Part shown: in pieces, positions 1 to 7,300 of the stretch | Layout: the number at the start of each line of letters is the position of its first letter | How positions within the stretch are numbered: position 1 is the first letter of the stretch | From: Promethearchaeota archaeon | GTDB taxonomy: Archaea; Asgardarchaeota; Lokiarchaeia; Sigyniarchaeales; Promethearchaeaceae | NCBI GenBank assembly: GCA_014729055.1 | Contig: WJKO01000264.1 | Span: 1 to 14,996, forward strand | Direction: 5' to 3' | Length of the DNA: 14,996 nucleotides | The notes under the pieces: generated by a model | What the model was told of the DNA's origin: nothing | Databases searched by the model: none | Seen by the model: the letters and a program-made list of their open reading frames with translations, nothing else | Program-made: the position numbers and the translations under genes

Positions 1-768
1 AGTAACAAGAAACCTAAGAGCGCTATAAAAATAAATTTTCAGGCCCGTGCTAACGAGATTCTGCGATTTAAACAGACTTTACAAAAATATTCTCATTTAA
101 TTAATTGTATTGAGATTGGGACTGAATCTTTTTCTCAAACACAATTAGATCGCTGGAATAAGAATATAACAGTGTTACAAAATAAGCAATCTGCTACATT
201 CCTATCAAATTCTGGGATATCATATATTAACTACTATCTATGGTTAGACGAATCTACTACGATTGAAGAATTAGATGAAAATATTGATGGTATTTTTTCC
301 TTGCCAGAAGTGCCTATCATAGCGTCAAATAATACCGTTCCTAACCATGTTCTAAATTACGAAATTTCTGCTATATATGACAAATTAGGTAGATCGTCTG
401 TTAGAAATATTTATCATCTCAATTATTGTGAGCAGTTCTTGAATGAAACCAATTTAATTGCAAAAAAGATTTCCATGATATATATTGGATTAAAGAAATT
501 AGTAAATACGTTTATTACACCTAAAAATGAGAAGTTAATAGAAAAATCGAAAATATTATCAGAAGCATTTTTTCCTATGGCTGAGGATTTCTTAAAACGC
601 CGTATTTATATGGCGGTTAATATCGCAGAAAAAATAGAAAAGATAAGATTTCGAATAAAAACCAAATCTAAAGAGGTTCTTCATTCATATTTGCATCAAT
701 TCGAGGAACAAGCAAATCGAATTCTAACTCCTATCGAAAACATCGGAATCAATTTCCAAGATTTATGA
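1..768 (+). CDS. Hypothetical protein, 5' end outside window
   Basis: The frame is open from base 1 to a TGA at 766-768, giving 255 residues with no stop. The gene therefore begins upstream of the window. A GTG at 172 could be read as a start, but 57 sense codons precede it in frame and look protein-like (Q/K/N-rich amphipathic), so this is more likely the C-terminal part of a longer protein. The visible part is mostly helical and polar. The last 100 residues alternate Lys/Glu and Ile/Leu, as in helical bundles or coiled coils. No signal peptide, membrane segment or metal motif is seen, although the true N-terminus is missing. I do not recognise the family and assign no function. A gap of 94 bp separates it from the zinc-ribbon gene on the same strand, so they are probably separate transcripts. 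Confidence 0.6.
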   Translation, partial: SNKKPKSAIKINFQARANEILRFKQTLQKYSHLINCIEIGTESFSQTQLDRWNKNITVLQNKQSATFLSNSGISYINYYLWLDESTTIEELDENIDGIFSLPEVPIIASNNTVPNHVLNYEISAIYDKLGRSSVRNIYHLNYCEQFLNETNLIAKKISMIYIGLKKLVNTFITPKNEKLIEKSKILSEAFFPMAEDFLKRRIYMAVNIAEKIEKIRFRIKTKSKEVLHSYLHQFEEQANRILTPIENIGINFQDL

Positions 769-862
769 GATTAGTTTAAATTTTCGAAAAGATAAAAAAC
801 AAGGAAATATAGTTGAGGATTATATCAGAGTAATGAATTATCAATGAATAAGGGATAAACCA

Positions 863-1036
863 ATGTCATACGATCAGAAAACATGTAATGGATGTGGAAA
901 AAATATAGCACCCTATGAAAATAGTGTAACTTTTCCGTGTCCACAATGTGGAGATATAGATATTAATCGATGCGAACGATGCAGACAATTTGCAATTGAA
1001 TATAAATGTCCTAAATGCGGTTTTATTGGGCCATAA
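863..1036 (+). CDS. Small zinc-ribbon protein, HVO_2753-like (DUF1610 type)
   Basis: This 57-residue protein carries four CxxC-type knuckles: C8xxC11, C26xxC29, C37xxC40 and C49xxC52, each typical of a rubredoxin-like half site. Eight cysteines in 57 residues suggest two zinc sites. Length, cysteine pattern and position directly before aEF-1beta match the archaeal small zinc-finger family described as a Zn-ribbon RNA-binding protein involved in translation (HVO_2753 in Haloferax). That role is family knowledge; the cysteines are visible here. ATG 863 follows a Shine-Dalgarno-like AGGGA at 851-855. The stop at 1034-1036 lies 20 bp before the preferred aEF-1beta start, so the two are probably cotranscribed. 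Small size makes it easy to overlook. RNA binding is not shown by the sequence. Confidence 0.85.
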   Translation: MSYDQKTCNGCGKNIAPYENSVTFPCPQCGDIDINRCERCRQFAIEYKCPKCGFIGP

Positions 1037-1044
1037 AATTATTA

Positions 1045-1050
1045 GAAGGG
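1045..1050 (+). promoter_or_regulatory. Ribosome binding site that decides the aEF-1beta start
   Basis: GAAGGG abuts ATG 1051 and lies 6 nt before ATG 1057. The spacing supports initiation at 1057. It rules against ATG 1015, which lies inside the zinc-ribbon gene. Confidence 0.5.
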
Positions 1051-1056
1051 ATGAGT

Positions 1057-1341
1057 ATGGGAAAACACTTTGTTTTAGCTATAACGGATGTTATGCCGGA
1101 AGGAGTCTTGTCTGATGACGAAATGGAGGAGCTTAAAGCCAAACTTGAAGAAGCTCTTAAACCATTGGATACTGTTATTGAAGTATGCAAATTTGAACCC
1201 GTGGCATTTGGATTAAAAAAGTTTAAAATGAGACTAAAAATACCAGAAGAACTCGAAGGTGGCACTCAACCTGTCGAAGATGCTCTTGAAGCAGTTGATG
1301 GAATTCAACGTGCCGAAATCGGTATGGTTTCACGAATCTAA
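1057..1341 (+). CDS. ef1b: Translation elongation factor 1-beta (aEF-1beta)
   Basis: The product is the guanine-nucleotide exchange factor that recharges aEF-1alpha with GTP during elongation, acting in the cytoplasm. From ATG 1057 it has 94 residues, close to the usual 88-92 of the archaeal family. The start MGKHFVLAITDVMPEG matches the family's first strand followed by the MPE turn. Next come an acidic/Lys-rich helix (EMEELKAKLEEALKPL), the central strand FEPVAFGLKKFKMRLKIPE with the conserved 'FGL', and the C-terminal V(E)DALEAVDGIQRAEI helix-strand. Start choice: an ATG at 1015 is in frame but overlaps the zinc-ribbon gene, and its extra residues (RFYWAIKLLEG) are not family-like. GAAGGG precedes ATG 1051/1057. 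Second gene of a probable two-gene operon, ending at a T-rich tract. Confidence 0.93.
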   Translation: MGKHFVLAITDVMPEGVLSDDEMEELKAKLEEALKPLDTVIEVCKFEPVAFGLKKFKMRLKIPEELEGGTQPVEDALEAVDGIQRAEIGMVSRI

Positions 1342-1355
1342 AGATAAAATAGACA

Positions 1356-1365
1356 TTTTTCTTTT
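1356..1365 (+). terminator. Oligo-T tract after aEF-1beta
   Basis: Nine T in ten bases (TTTTTCTTTT) begin 15 bp after the aEF-1beta stop and overlap the end of convergent mutL. Archaeal RNA polymerase terminates on oligo-T without needing a hairpin, and no strong stem is visible. Confidence 0.4.
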
Positions 1366-3298
1366 AAGTTCTATGAAACATTTTTTCTATTTCTTTATAG
1401 TCAAAGTACAACATGGTAGGTCTGCCATGGCAACAATGATGTGGATTTTTACATTTGGCTAAATCTTGGATTAATTTAATGACCGTTTCAGGATTATCAA
1501 TCTCCTCTCCAGCCTTAATTGACATTCTACATGCAGTTAACTTAAGGATACTATCGTATTCTTCTTCAATGCTTGTTTGTTTCCCTTTTGAAATTATTTC
1601 TAAACACAAATCCCTGATAAATGTGGGATCTGAACTCTTTTTGAAGTTTGCTGGTACCGTTCTGATTATAAATGTGGATCCTCCTAGACTGTCAACTTCA
1701 AACCCGAACTTTGATAATTTTGGACATAATTCTTTTACGAATTCTACTTCGTTGACACTTACATCAAATTTTATCGGAATAAGAAGTGTTTGTTTTTTAA
1801 TACCCCGATCTTTAAAATTCCGAAGCACTCGCTCGTAATTTATTCTTTCATGTGCAGCATGCATATCTAAGAGATAAAATCCGTCTATTCCTTCAAGAAC
1901 AAAGTAGACTTGGTTGAGTTGACTTGTTTGGTTGGGTATACGAAATTTAGGAAATACGTCATGTGTCTCAATCCAATTGGATTGTCGTGCTAGATTTCTT
2001 AATTTTGAAGGATTTTCTTTTTCAGATATAGTCTTAGATCTTCCATTTAGACCAGGATATATTTGATCTAACTTAATATCAAAGGCTTTTGGCGCTCCTA
2101 TTTCGGGTTTGCTTTTCTTTGACTTAACAATCATATCATGTTTATCTACATTGGTAGTATCTTCTACTGAACTCTTTTGGCGCTCTGCCACTTTTTGTAA
2201 TTTATTATCATCCTCTGATTCCAGAATTTTACCAATTTTATACTCCGATATTGAATTTGGTTCTTTAATTCGACTCTCTGTTTTCAGTTTTCCAAATTTT
2301 TCGTTAACTTTAATTTTCAATATTCGTGTCAATTTTTTTAAAAATTCAGTGGAATTTTCAAACCGTATAACCTTTTTGGTAGGATGAATATTAAAATCAA
2401 CGGTACTTGGGTTAAGTTTGAGAAACAATATATAAAAGGGGTGTTTCTTAACCATAATATATCCTTTATATGCAGTTTCCATGGCGTTCTTGACCAATGG
2501 ACTCACCACATACCGTCCATTTACAAATAAACTAGAACTTAATGTTGTAGACCGTGATAATGATGGGTCTCCTAGATAACCCCAAATCTTCATCTCATTA
2601 TCCTTGTATTCAAATTCAATAAGATTTTTAACGACTTTTTTTCCGTATAGATCAAAAATTACATTCTGATATCTGTCTGTCGAAGGGCTATTAATAATTG
2701 GTATGTCATTATGTACCAATTTGAAATGTATTTTCGGATAAGCTAAGACTAAACGGGTTATTATATCAGTAATATGTCCCATCTCCACCCGATCCGTTTT
2801 AAGAAATTTATATCGAACTGGAGTATTGTAGAAAAGATCTTTGACTTTTATATTAGTCCCGACTAAACATCCAACATGCTCTGCGGAAACATTTTCCCCT
2901 CCCTCGATCTTAAACTTCAAACCCATATCGCTATTATTTTGTTTAGTAATTAATTCAATTTTACTAATCGCAGATATGCTATGTAATGCCTCCCCTCGAA
3001 ATCCAAGAGTATATAAGTTGTTTAAATCATCGGCACACTCTATCTTTGAGCTAGTATGTTCAGCAAATGCAAATTCAACGTCATCAGGATTGATACCACA
3101 CCCATTGTCTATTACTTGAATCAATTCCTTACCATAGTTCTTGATAATAATTGTAATTTCGGTTGCACCCGCATCTATTGAGTTTTCAACTAATTCTTTA
3201 ACCACAGAGGCAGGTCTCTCTATAACTTCACCTGCTGCAATCTTTTCATGATCTCTAATAAACCGTATTCTTTTAGGTTCTCCAGTTCCGTTGGGCAT
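1364..3298 (-). CDS. mutL: DNA mismatch repair protein MutL (endonuclease type)
   Basis: The 644-residue product is the mismatch-repair matchmaker that couples MutS to strand incision. The N-terminal GHKL ATPase shows all four motifs: IAAGEVIERPASVVKELVENSIDAG with catalytic-base position E35 and Mg-binding N39, DNGCGI at 64-69, TSSKI at 82-86 and GFRGEAL at 99-105. A transducer domain follows to about 335, with FNIHPTKK at 302-309. A Lys/Glu/Ser-rich linker spans 335-450. The C-terminal domain has the metal-dependent endonuclease motif DMHA-x2-E-x4-E at 478-489, a TACRMSIKAGEE helix at 588-599 and CCHGRP at 622-627, where CPHGRP is usual. A clamp-type motif QTLLIP lies at 503-508. An intact endonuclease domain implies repair without MutH. 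ATG 3298 is the only Met before the ATPase and has no Shine-Dalgarno, consistent with a leaderless message. Divergent from the methylase gene; convergent with aEF-1beta. Confidence 0.97.
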   Translation of the reverse strand: MPNGTGEPKRIRFIRDHEKIAAGEVIERPASVVKELVENSIDAGATEITIIIKNYGKELIQVIDNGCGINPDDVEFAFAEHTSSKIECADDLNNLYTLGFRGEALHSISAISKIELITKQNNSDMGLKFKIEGGENVSAEHVGCLVGTNIKVKDLFYNTPVRYKFLKTDRVEMGHITDIITRLVLAYPKIHFKLVHNDIPIINSPSTDRYQNVIFDLYGKKVVKNLIEFEYKDNEMKIWGYLGDPSLSRSTTLSSSLFVNGRYVVSPLVKNAMETAYKGYIMVKKHPFYILFLKLNPSTVDFNIHPTKKVIRFENSTEFLKKLTRILKIKVNEKFGKLKTESRIKEPNSISEYKIGKILESEDDNKLQKVAERQKSSVEDTTNVDKHDMIVKSKKSKPEIGAPKAFDIKLDQIYPGLNGRSKTISEKENPSKLRNLARQSNWIETHDVFPKFRIPNQTSQLNQVYFVLEGIDGFYLLDMHAAHERINYERVLRNFKDRGIKKQTLLIPIKFDVSVNEVEFVKELCPKLSKFGFEVDSLGGSTFIIRTVPANFKKSSDPTFIRDLCLEIISKGKQTSIEEEYDSILKLTACRMSIKAGEEIDNPETVIKLIQDLAKCKNPHHCCHGRPTMLYFDYKEIEKMFHRT

Positions 3299-3339
3299 GT
3301 TAATTTTATTAATTTTTTATTTTTATTAATTTTATTAAG
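3299..3339. promoter_or_regulatory. Shared divergent promoter region of mutL and methylase
   Basis: Only 41 bp separate the two divergent start codons, and 40 of these are A or T; the single G is at 3339. Any TATA boxes must lie inside this tract and face both ways. With archaeal TATA boxes about 27 bp before transcription starts, both messages would be leaderless or nearly so. Neither start has a Shine-Dalgarno. Confidence 0.55.
3301..3338. repeat. 13-bp direct repeat in the mutL/methylase gap
   Basis: TTAATTTTATTAA occurs at 3301-3313 and again at 3326-3338, a period of 25 bp. It may be two overlapping promoter elements or low-complexity slippage. Confidence 0.5.
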
Positions 3340-6072
3340 ATGGCTCGAATAAATACAAAACTAAGAAAATTCATGTCGAATGATTCCTTTAATTTAATTA
3401 TATCTGACTTAGTAGAACAAGCTAACCAATTGAGAAAAGCGCTTATTCATATATTGAAAACAGAGGATAATCAAAAACAAATATTTGAACGTATATGGAA
3501 CAAATTTCTATCAGACTATGATTGTATAGAAAATCAATCAAATTATATGGAGATATATGCAGACATCTTAACACAAAGTGCAGTTTTTGGATTATTTCTA
3601 ATCTGGTTAAAAAAAAATAATAAACATAACGTTAATTATTCGTCTATATTTCCGCAAAAAACTTACTTTTACATACTATTTCAGTGGATCGAAACAGAAG
3701 CCCCTCAAAGCATTCAAGATAGAATATCTTCAATTTTTAATGAGGTTCTAAATAAACTTGATATTGAAACTAGGGCAGATAAAGATTGGGACATAATTTT
3801 GGACAATAAATTTTATGATAGTTTTCTTTGGCATTATCAACCCCGACTTGCAAAGCAAAAAGGAATTGTTTATACACCTGAACCTGTTATAACATTCATT
3901 ATTAATAGTATTCACCATTTATTAAGTAAGAAGTTGGGGATAAATGAAGGCATTTATTCAGAAAAAGTTAATATTTTGGATCCCGCCACAGGTATAATGG
4001 GATTTCCTTGTCAAATCATTAAATTCTTTCATAGTTTATCTAAACAAAAGCAAATACAAATGAAAAAAGACCTTCAAAACATATTTGCCTTTGAAATTCT
4101 TCCAGTTCCTTACTTATTCGGAATATTGAGAACAACATTATTGCTTGAACGATATGGTGTTCTGAGTATTAATTATGATAATCAACCTCATTTCTATTTA
4201 TGCAATGCGTTAACAAAAATAAAGGATGTTGGAGAAGTTGGAGAAAATAATTTCAGGAAATTAATTTTCAATAACGATGTATTGGTAGTTCTCGGCAATC
4301 CACCGTATAATGTTTCGAGTCAAAATAAGATAGATTGGATTGAGCAAAAAATCAATTATTCTCCAAATCTAACCCTTGAATCTGAGTCGGAGATAACTGA
4401 ATTAAAAAAAAAGGCAAATGATTATTTTTGGGATCTCCAGCGTAATGGAACTAAAAAAATAAGCGGATATAAAGCGATCCAAGATGATTATGTCAAATTT
4501 ATTCGATACGCTCAATATTTAGTAAAAGAAAACTCAACTGGTATTGTTGCTTTCGTGACTAATAACTATTATATCGATGGGCTTATTTTTCGAGGTATGC
4601 GTAGTTCATTAAGAAAAACATTTGATGAAATTTGGATCGTTGATTTAAATGGAGATATAAGAAAACCGGTTCCGAAGAACCTTAAAAAGCGCGGTATCAC
4701 TCAAGATGAGAACATTTTTGACATTACATCTGGTATCGCAATATCGTTTTTCATAAGATATAAAGACCACTCTGATTCACATTGTAAAATCTATTACGCA
4801 AGTTTCTGGGGGACTAAGATACAAAAGATGCAGTTTCTGATGAAATCTATCAAAGAAATGGAGTTTGTTGAAGTTGCTAAACGAAGAGACTATGAATTTT
4901 GTCCTGATACCTTCGGTTTAAGAAACAAATATAATGAATTTACATACATACTTGATATATTTAGAAAGCATATCCAGGGCATTGTAACTGGAAATGATAT
5001 GTTTATTTCAGATATTGATAAAAATGCCTTAAAGAAAAGAATAAAAGACTTCTTTGATGACAAACTGACTATTGAAACTCGAAGTTGGAACTATGAGACG
5101 GCAAAAACAAAGACAACTTGCGATTTTGCATTAACAAACATTATAAAATGGAATTATAGAGGATTCGATATCCGCTATATTTGCTATGATAAAGCGCTAA
5201 TCGTACGAGATCGATTTGTGATAATGCAATCACTCATCCCATCTGATAACGGAAATGTTACTCTAATCATAAATAGACAAAACCGTTCGGATTTAGCATC
5301 AAGCTTTTTCATTTCTGATACAATATTCGACCATAAATGCTGCGAAGGGGCATCAGGATTGCATTCCTACGCCTTTCCACTCAAAATAATAGAATCAAAC
5401 AAAGAAATCCCAAATATTAACAATAAATTTAAAAATATCCTTCCTTATTCCGAACAGATTAGTGATAAAGAATTATTTTTCTATATATATGCGATTCTTT
5501 ATGCGCCTACATATAGGAAAAGATATTATCACGGATTGATGAGTGATTTCCCAAGGATTCCTTTTCCAAGCGATTTAGAGTATTTTTACCAAATGTCAAT
5601 GCTAGGAAGAATGTTAGCCAACTTACATCTTTTAAATCCAAAATATCTTAATATCGATGAATTTGAAATAAGTGAGAGCAAAGATCTCTCTATATATTCT
5701 GTTAAAAGAAAAGATGTTGATAAAAACGGCAATTCCATCATAGATACATATGATCCTTATACGCAAAAGATATACTTTAATAAACGCACGAAACAGCAGT
5801 TAAACCAGGAAAAAATGCATGGGACACTTAATCAAGTAATGTGGATTGGTGGAATCAGTCGCAAAATGTGGAAATTTGAGATCGGTGGTAAACAACAACT
5901 TAGGCAATGGTTATATGCAAGACGTTATTCTAATATCCGAAAGCGAAACACCATTTCCAGACCAATAACAGAAGAAGAACTAACGAGATTCCTTGAAATC
6001 TGTAGTGCAATTAAAAAAACGATAGAATTACTGCCCAAAATCGATGAAATATATTTAAATATCGATAAATAA
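3340..6072 (+). CDS. Type ISP-like DNA adenine N6-methyltransferase, no nuclease or helicase
   Basis: This 910-residue protein should transfer methyl groups from SAM to adenine at specific DNA sites. Residues 15-95 resemble the helical coupler of type ISP enzymes (LVEQANQLRKAL; YMEIYADILTQSAVFGLF). The methyltransferase core runs from about 155 to 475: KQKGIVYTPEPV at 173-182, SAM motif I as DPATGIMGF at 214-222, FEILP at 251-255, catalytic NPPY at 320-323, QDDYVKFIRYAQ at 381-392, FRGMR at 417-421 and DENIF at 456-460. From about 515 to the end it follows the type ISP specificity domain (ETRSWNYETAK; YRGFDIRYICYDKAL; VMWIGGISRKMWKFEIGG). No PD-(D/E)xK nuclease or helicase motifs are seen, and no partner gene for these lies beside it. 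Motif I departs from the usual DPATGTGTF. ATG 3340 lies against the A/T-only promoter. Reading: solitary methylase, or a restriction system whose nuclease is elsewhere. Confidence 0.85.
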   Translation: MARINTKLRKFMSNDSFNLIISDLVEQANQLRKALIHILKTEDNQKQIFERIWNKFLSDYDCIENQSNYMEIYADILTQSAVFGLFLIWLKKNNKHNVNYSSIFPQKTYFYILFQWIETEAPQSIQDRISSIFNEVLNKLDIETRADKDWDIILDNKFYDSFLWHYQPRLAKQKGIVYTPEPVITFIINSIHHLLSKKLGINEGIYSEKVNILDPATGIMGFPCQIIKFFHSLSKQKQIQMKKDLQNIFAFEILPVPYLFGILRTTLLLERYGVLSINYDNQPHFYLCNALTKIKDVGEVGENNFRKLIFNNDVLVVLGNPPYNVSSQNKIDWIEQKINYSPNLTLESESEITELKKKANDYFWDLQRNGTKKISGYKAIQDDYVKFIRYAQYLVKENSTGIVAFVTNNYYIDGLIFRGMRSSLRKTFDEIWIVDLNGDIRKPVPKNLKKRGITQDENIFDITSGIAISFFIRYKDHSDSHCKIYYASFWGTKIQKMQFLMKSIKEMEFVEVAKRRDYEFCPDTFGLRNKYNEFTYILDIFRKHIQGIVTGNDMFISDIDKNALKKRIKDFFDDKLTIETRSWNYETAKTKTTCDFALTNIIKWNYRGFDIRYICYDKALIVRDRFVIMQSLIPSDNGNVTLIINRQNRSDLASSFFISDTIFDHKCCEGASGLHSYAFPLKIIESNKEIPNINNKFKNILPYSEQISDKELFFYIYAILYAPTYRKRYYHGLMSDFPRIPFPSDLEYFYQMSMLGRMLANLHLLNPKYLNIDEFEISESKDLSIYSVKRKDVDKNGNSIIDTYDPYTQKIYFNKRTKQQLNQEKMHGTLNQVMWIGGISRKMWKFEIGGKQQLRQWLYARRYSNIRKRNTISRPITEEELTRFLEICSAIKKTIELLPKIDEIYLNIDK

Positions 6073-6103
6073 AATTTAAATTTAAAGATCAATAATACTT
6101 TTG
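6073..6103. terminator. AT-rich convergent spacer
   Basis: This 31-bp spacer lies between the convergent methylase and radical SAM genes. It contains the palindrome TTTAAATTTAAA at 6075-6086. T-rich stretches on each strand could end transcription from both sides. No GC-rich hairpin is present. Confidence 0.3.
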
Positions 6104-7204
6104 TTATTTTAAACATCTTTCGGGAGCTTTGGAATTGAAAAAACATTTTGGATCTGATGCGTGAATGTCTCCTGTATATAAATATGCATTTGCTCGGCAA
6201 CCGAAACAATATAACTTATATTTGCACCATCTGCAGGGACCTTTTACTTTGATATGAAATAACAAGTTCTTTTTACCACGCTTTACGATATCTAAAAAAT
6301 CTTCTTTATAGATATTGCCTTCGGGTAGATCTCTAAGTAATAAACAAGGAACAACATCACCTTGTGCAGTCACGCCTACATGACATTTACATGCGTATTT
6401 TCCATCTGAACTGCCTACTGCGAGCATATGTTTTCCTTCAATTTTTGCTCGATAAAAAAACACTTCTTCAATTTGAGTTAAACTCGGTTCCCATTCTGCT
6501 GCATTTTCTCTTCCCATACCTAAGGGGCGATATTGAACAATCGCAACATGTTTCGCCCCCTTCTCATAGAACCAATCCATTAAGGTAATCATTGTACTTG
6601 CATTTTTATTAGTAAGCGTCGGGCATCCATAAACATGATCGGGTGGAAATCCTGCCTCTAAGAGTCGATTATATCCGTCAATCTTTTTCTGAAGAGAGCC
6701 TGGGATGCTGTTTATTTGATTATATATATTTTGATCTAATGTATCAATATGAATTCCTATAAAAAATTCTAAATTACTAGAGTTCGCGAGTTGTTGTGCT
6801 TCCGTCAGCCATCTTGCTTGAGATTCTGATATTAATGCGGATAAAGGGCAGACTATATGAAATCCTTGCTGGATTGCATGGAATAACATATCTTTAAACT
6901 TTGGATGTAACAATTGGTCGCCCCCATAGAAATAAATAACTTTAGCACCAAGTGTTTTCAAGCGTAAAAGATTTTGAAACATCTCCCACGATAGATTATC
7001 TTTTTTGAGTTGGGATTGATTTTTTGAGCTTGCATAACAAAATCGACAACCGCCAGCGCATCGTTCATTGATTTCAATATTCATGCACAAAGGATCCCCA
7101 CGTAAATATACCTTTAACAATTCTTTCCTTGACCACATGTCAATTAACGGATTTTCCCGCTTTCGCTTCTTTCTTAACATCTTTCTTAACTTCTTTCTTA
7201 ACAT
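6104..7204 (-). CDS. Radical SAM enzyme with SPASM domain
   Basis: This 366-residue cytoplasmic enzyme should cleave SAM reductively with a [4Fe-4S] cluster and start a radical reaction. The cluster motif is CAGGCRFC (C49, C53, C56; CX3CX2C), followed by a GGD loop at 94-96 where other members have GGEP. The C-terminal SPASM region has C272, C274, C287, the set CRWCKYKLYCFGC (C324, C327, C333, C336) and C354, enough to hold one or two auxiliary Fe-S clusters. SPASM enzymes modify peptides or make cofactors such as PQQ precursors or heme in archaea. No precursor peptide is visible nearby, so the substrate is unknown. The first 17 residues are very Lys/Arg-rich and come from a 24-bp duplication, so ATG 7204 and ATG 7180 (Met9) are both possible starts; a stop lies just upstream of 7204. 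Convergent with the methylase. Confidence 0.85.
   Translation of the reverse strand: MLRKKLRKMLRKKRKRENPLIDMWSRKELLKVYLRGDPLCMNIEINERCAGGCRFCYASSKNQSQLKKDNLSWEMFQNLLRLKTLGAKVIYFYGGDQLLHPKFKDMLFHAIQQGFHIVCPLSALISESQARWLTEAQQLANSSNLEFFIGIHIDTLDQNIYNQINSIPGSLQKKIDGYNRLLEAGFPPDHVYGCPTLTNKNASTMITLMDWFYEKGAKHVAIVQYRPLGMGRENAAEWEPSLTQIEEVFFYRAKIEGKHMLAVGSSDGKYACKCHVGVTAQGDVVPCLLLRDLPEGNIYKEDFLDIVKRGKKNLLFHIKVKGPCRWCKYKLYCFGCRANAYLYTGDIHASDPKCFFNSKAPERCLK
7166..7204 (-). repeat. 24-bp tandem duplication at radical SAM start
   Basis: The 15-bp string CTTCTTTCTTAACAT occurs at 7166-7180 and 7190-7204, a 24-bp period. On the coding strand it gives two 8-residue units, MLRKKLRK and MLRKKRKR, so the start codon itself is duplicated. 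Confidence 0.7.
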
Positions 7205-7237
7205 TCTTATAAATTCATAATTTTTATTTCTAATTCC

Positions 7238-7251
7238 ATTTTCTAGAAAAT
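7238..7251. promoter_or_regulatory. 14-bp perfect palindrome between divergent genes
   Basis: ATTTTCTAGAAAAT is a perfect palindrome lying between the divergent radical SAM (start 7204) and membrane-protein (start 7301) genes. It overlaps an AT-rich TATA-like string, AAAATATAATTTAA, at 7247-7260. It is placed well for a dimeric regulator acting on either gene, but this is inference. Confidence 0.35.
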
Positions 7252-7300
7252 ATAATTTAAGATTTTAAAGAATTCAATAGAAACTGAATAAGTTGTTTTT

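Noticed and set aside
172..768. Complete gene starting at GTG 172
   Set aside because: The frame is open for 57 further codons back to the window edge with no stop, so a truncated longer gene is more likely.
1015..1056. N-terminal extension of aEF-1beta from ATG 1015
   Set aside because: It overlaps the zinc-ribbon gene, its residues are not family-like, and GAAGGG supports a start at 1051 or 1057.
1455..1838. Plus-strand open frame of 127 codons
   Set aside because: It lies fully antisense to the conserved MutL C-terminal domain and has no family resemblance.
3340..3819. Fused restriction nuclease at the methylase N-terminus
   Set aside because: Residues 1-160 are helical and resemble the coupler; no PD-(D/E)xK or HNH motif is visible.
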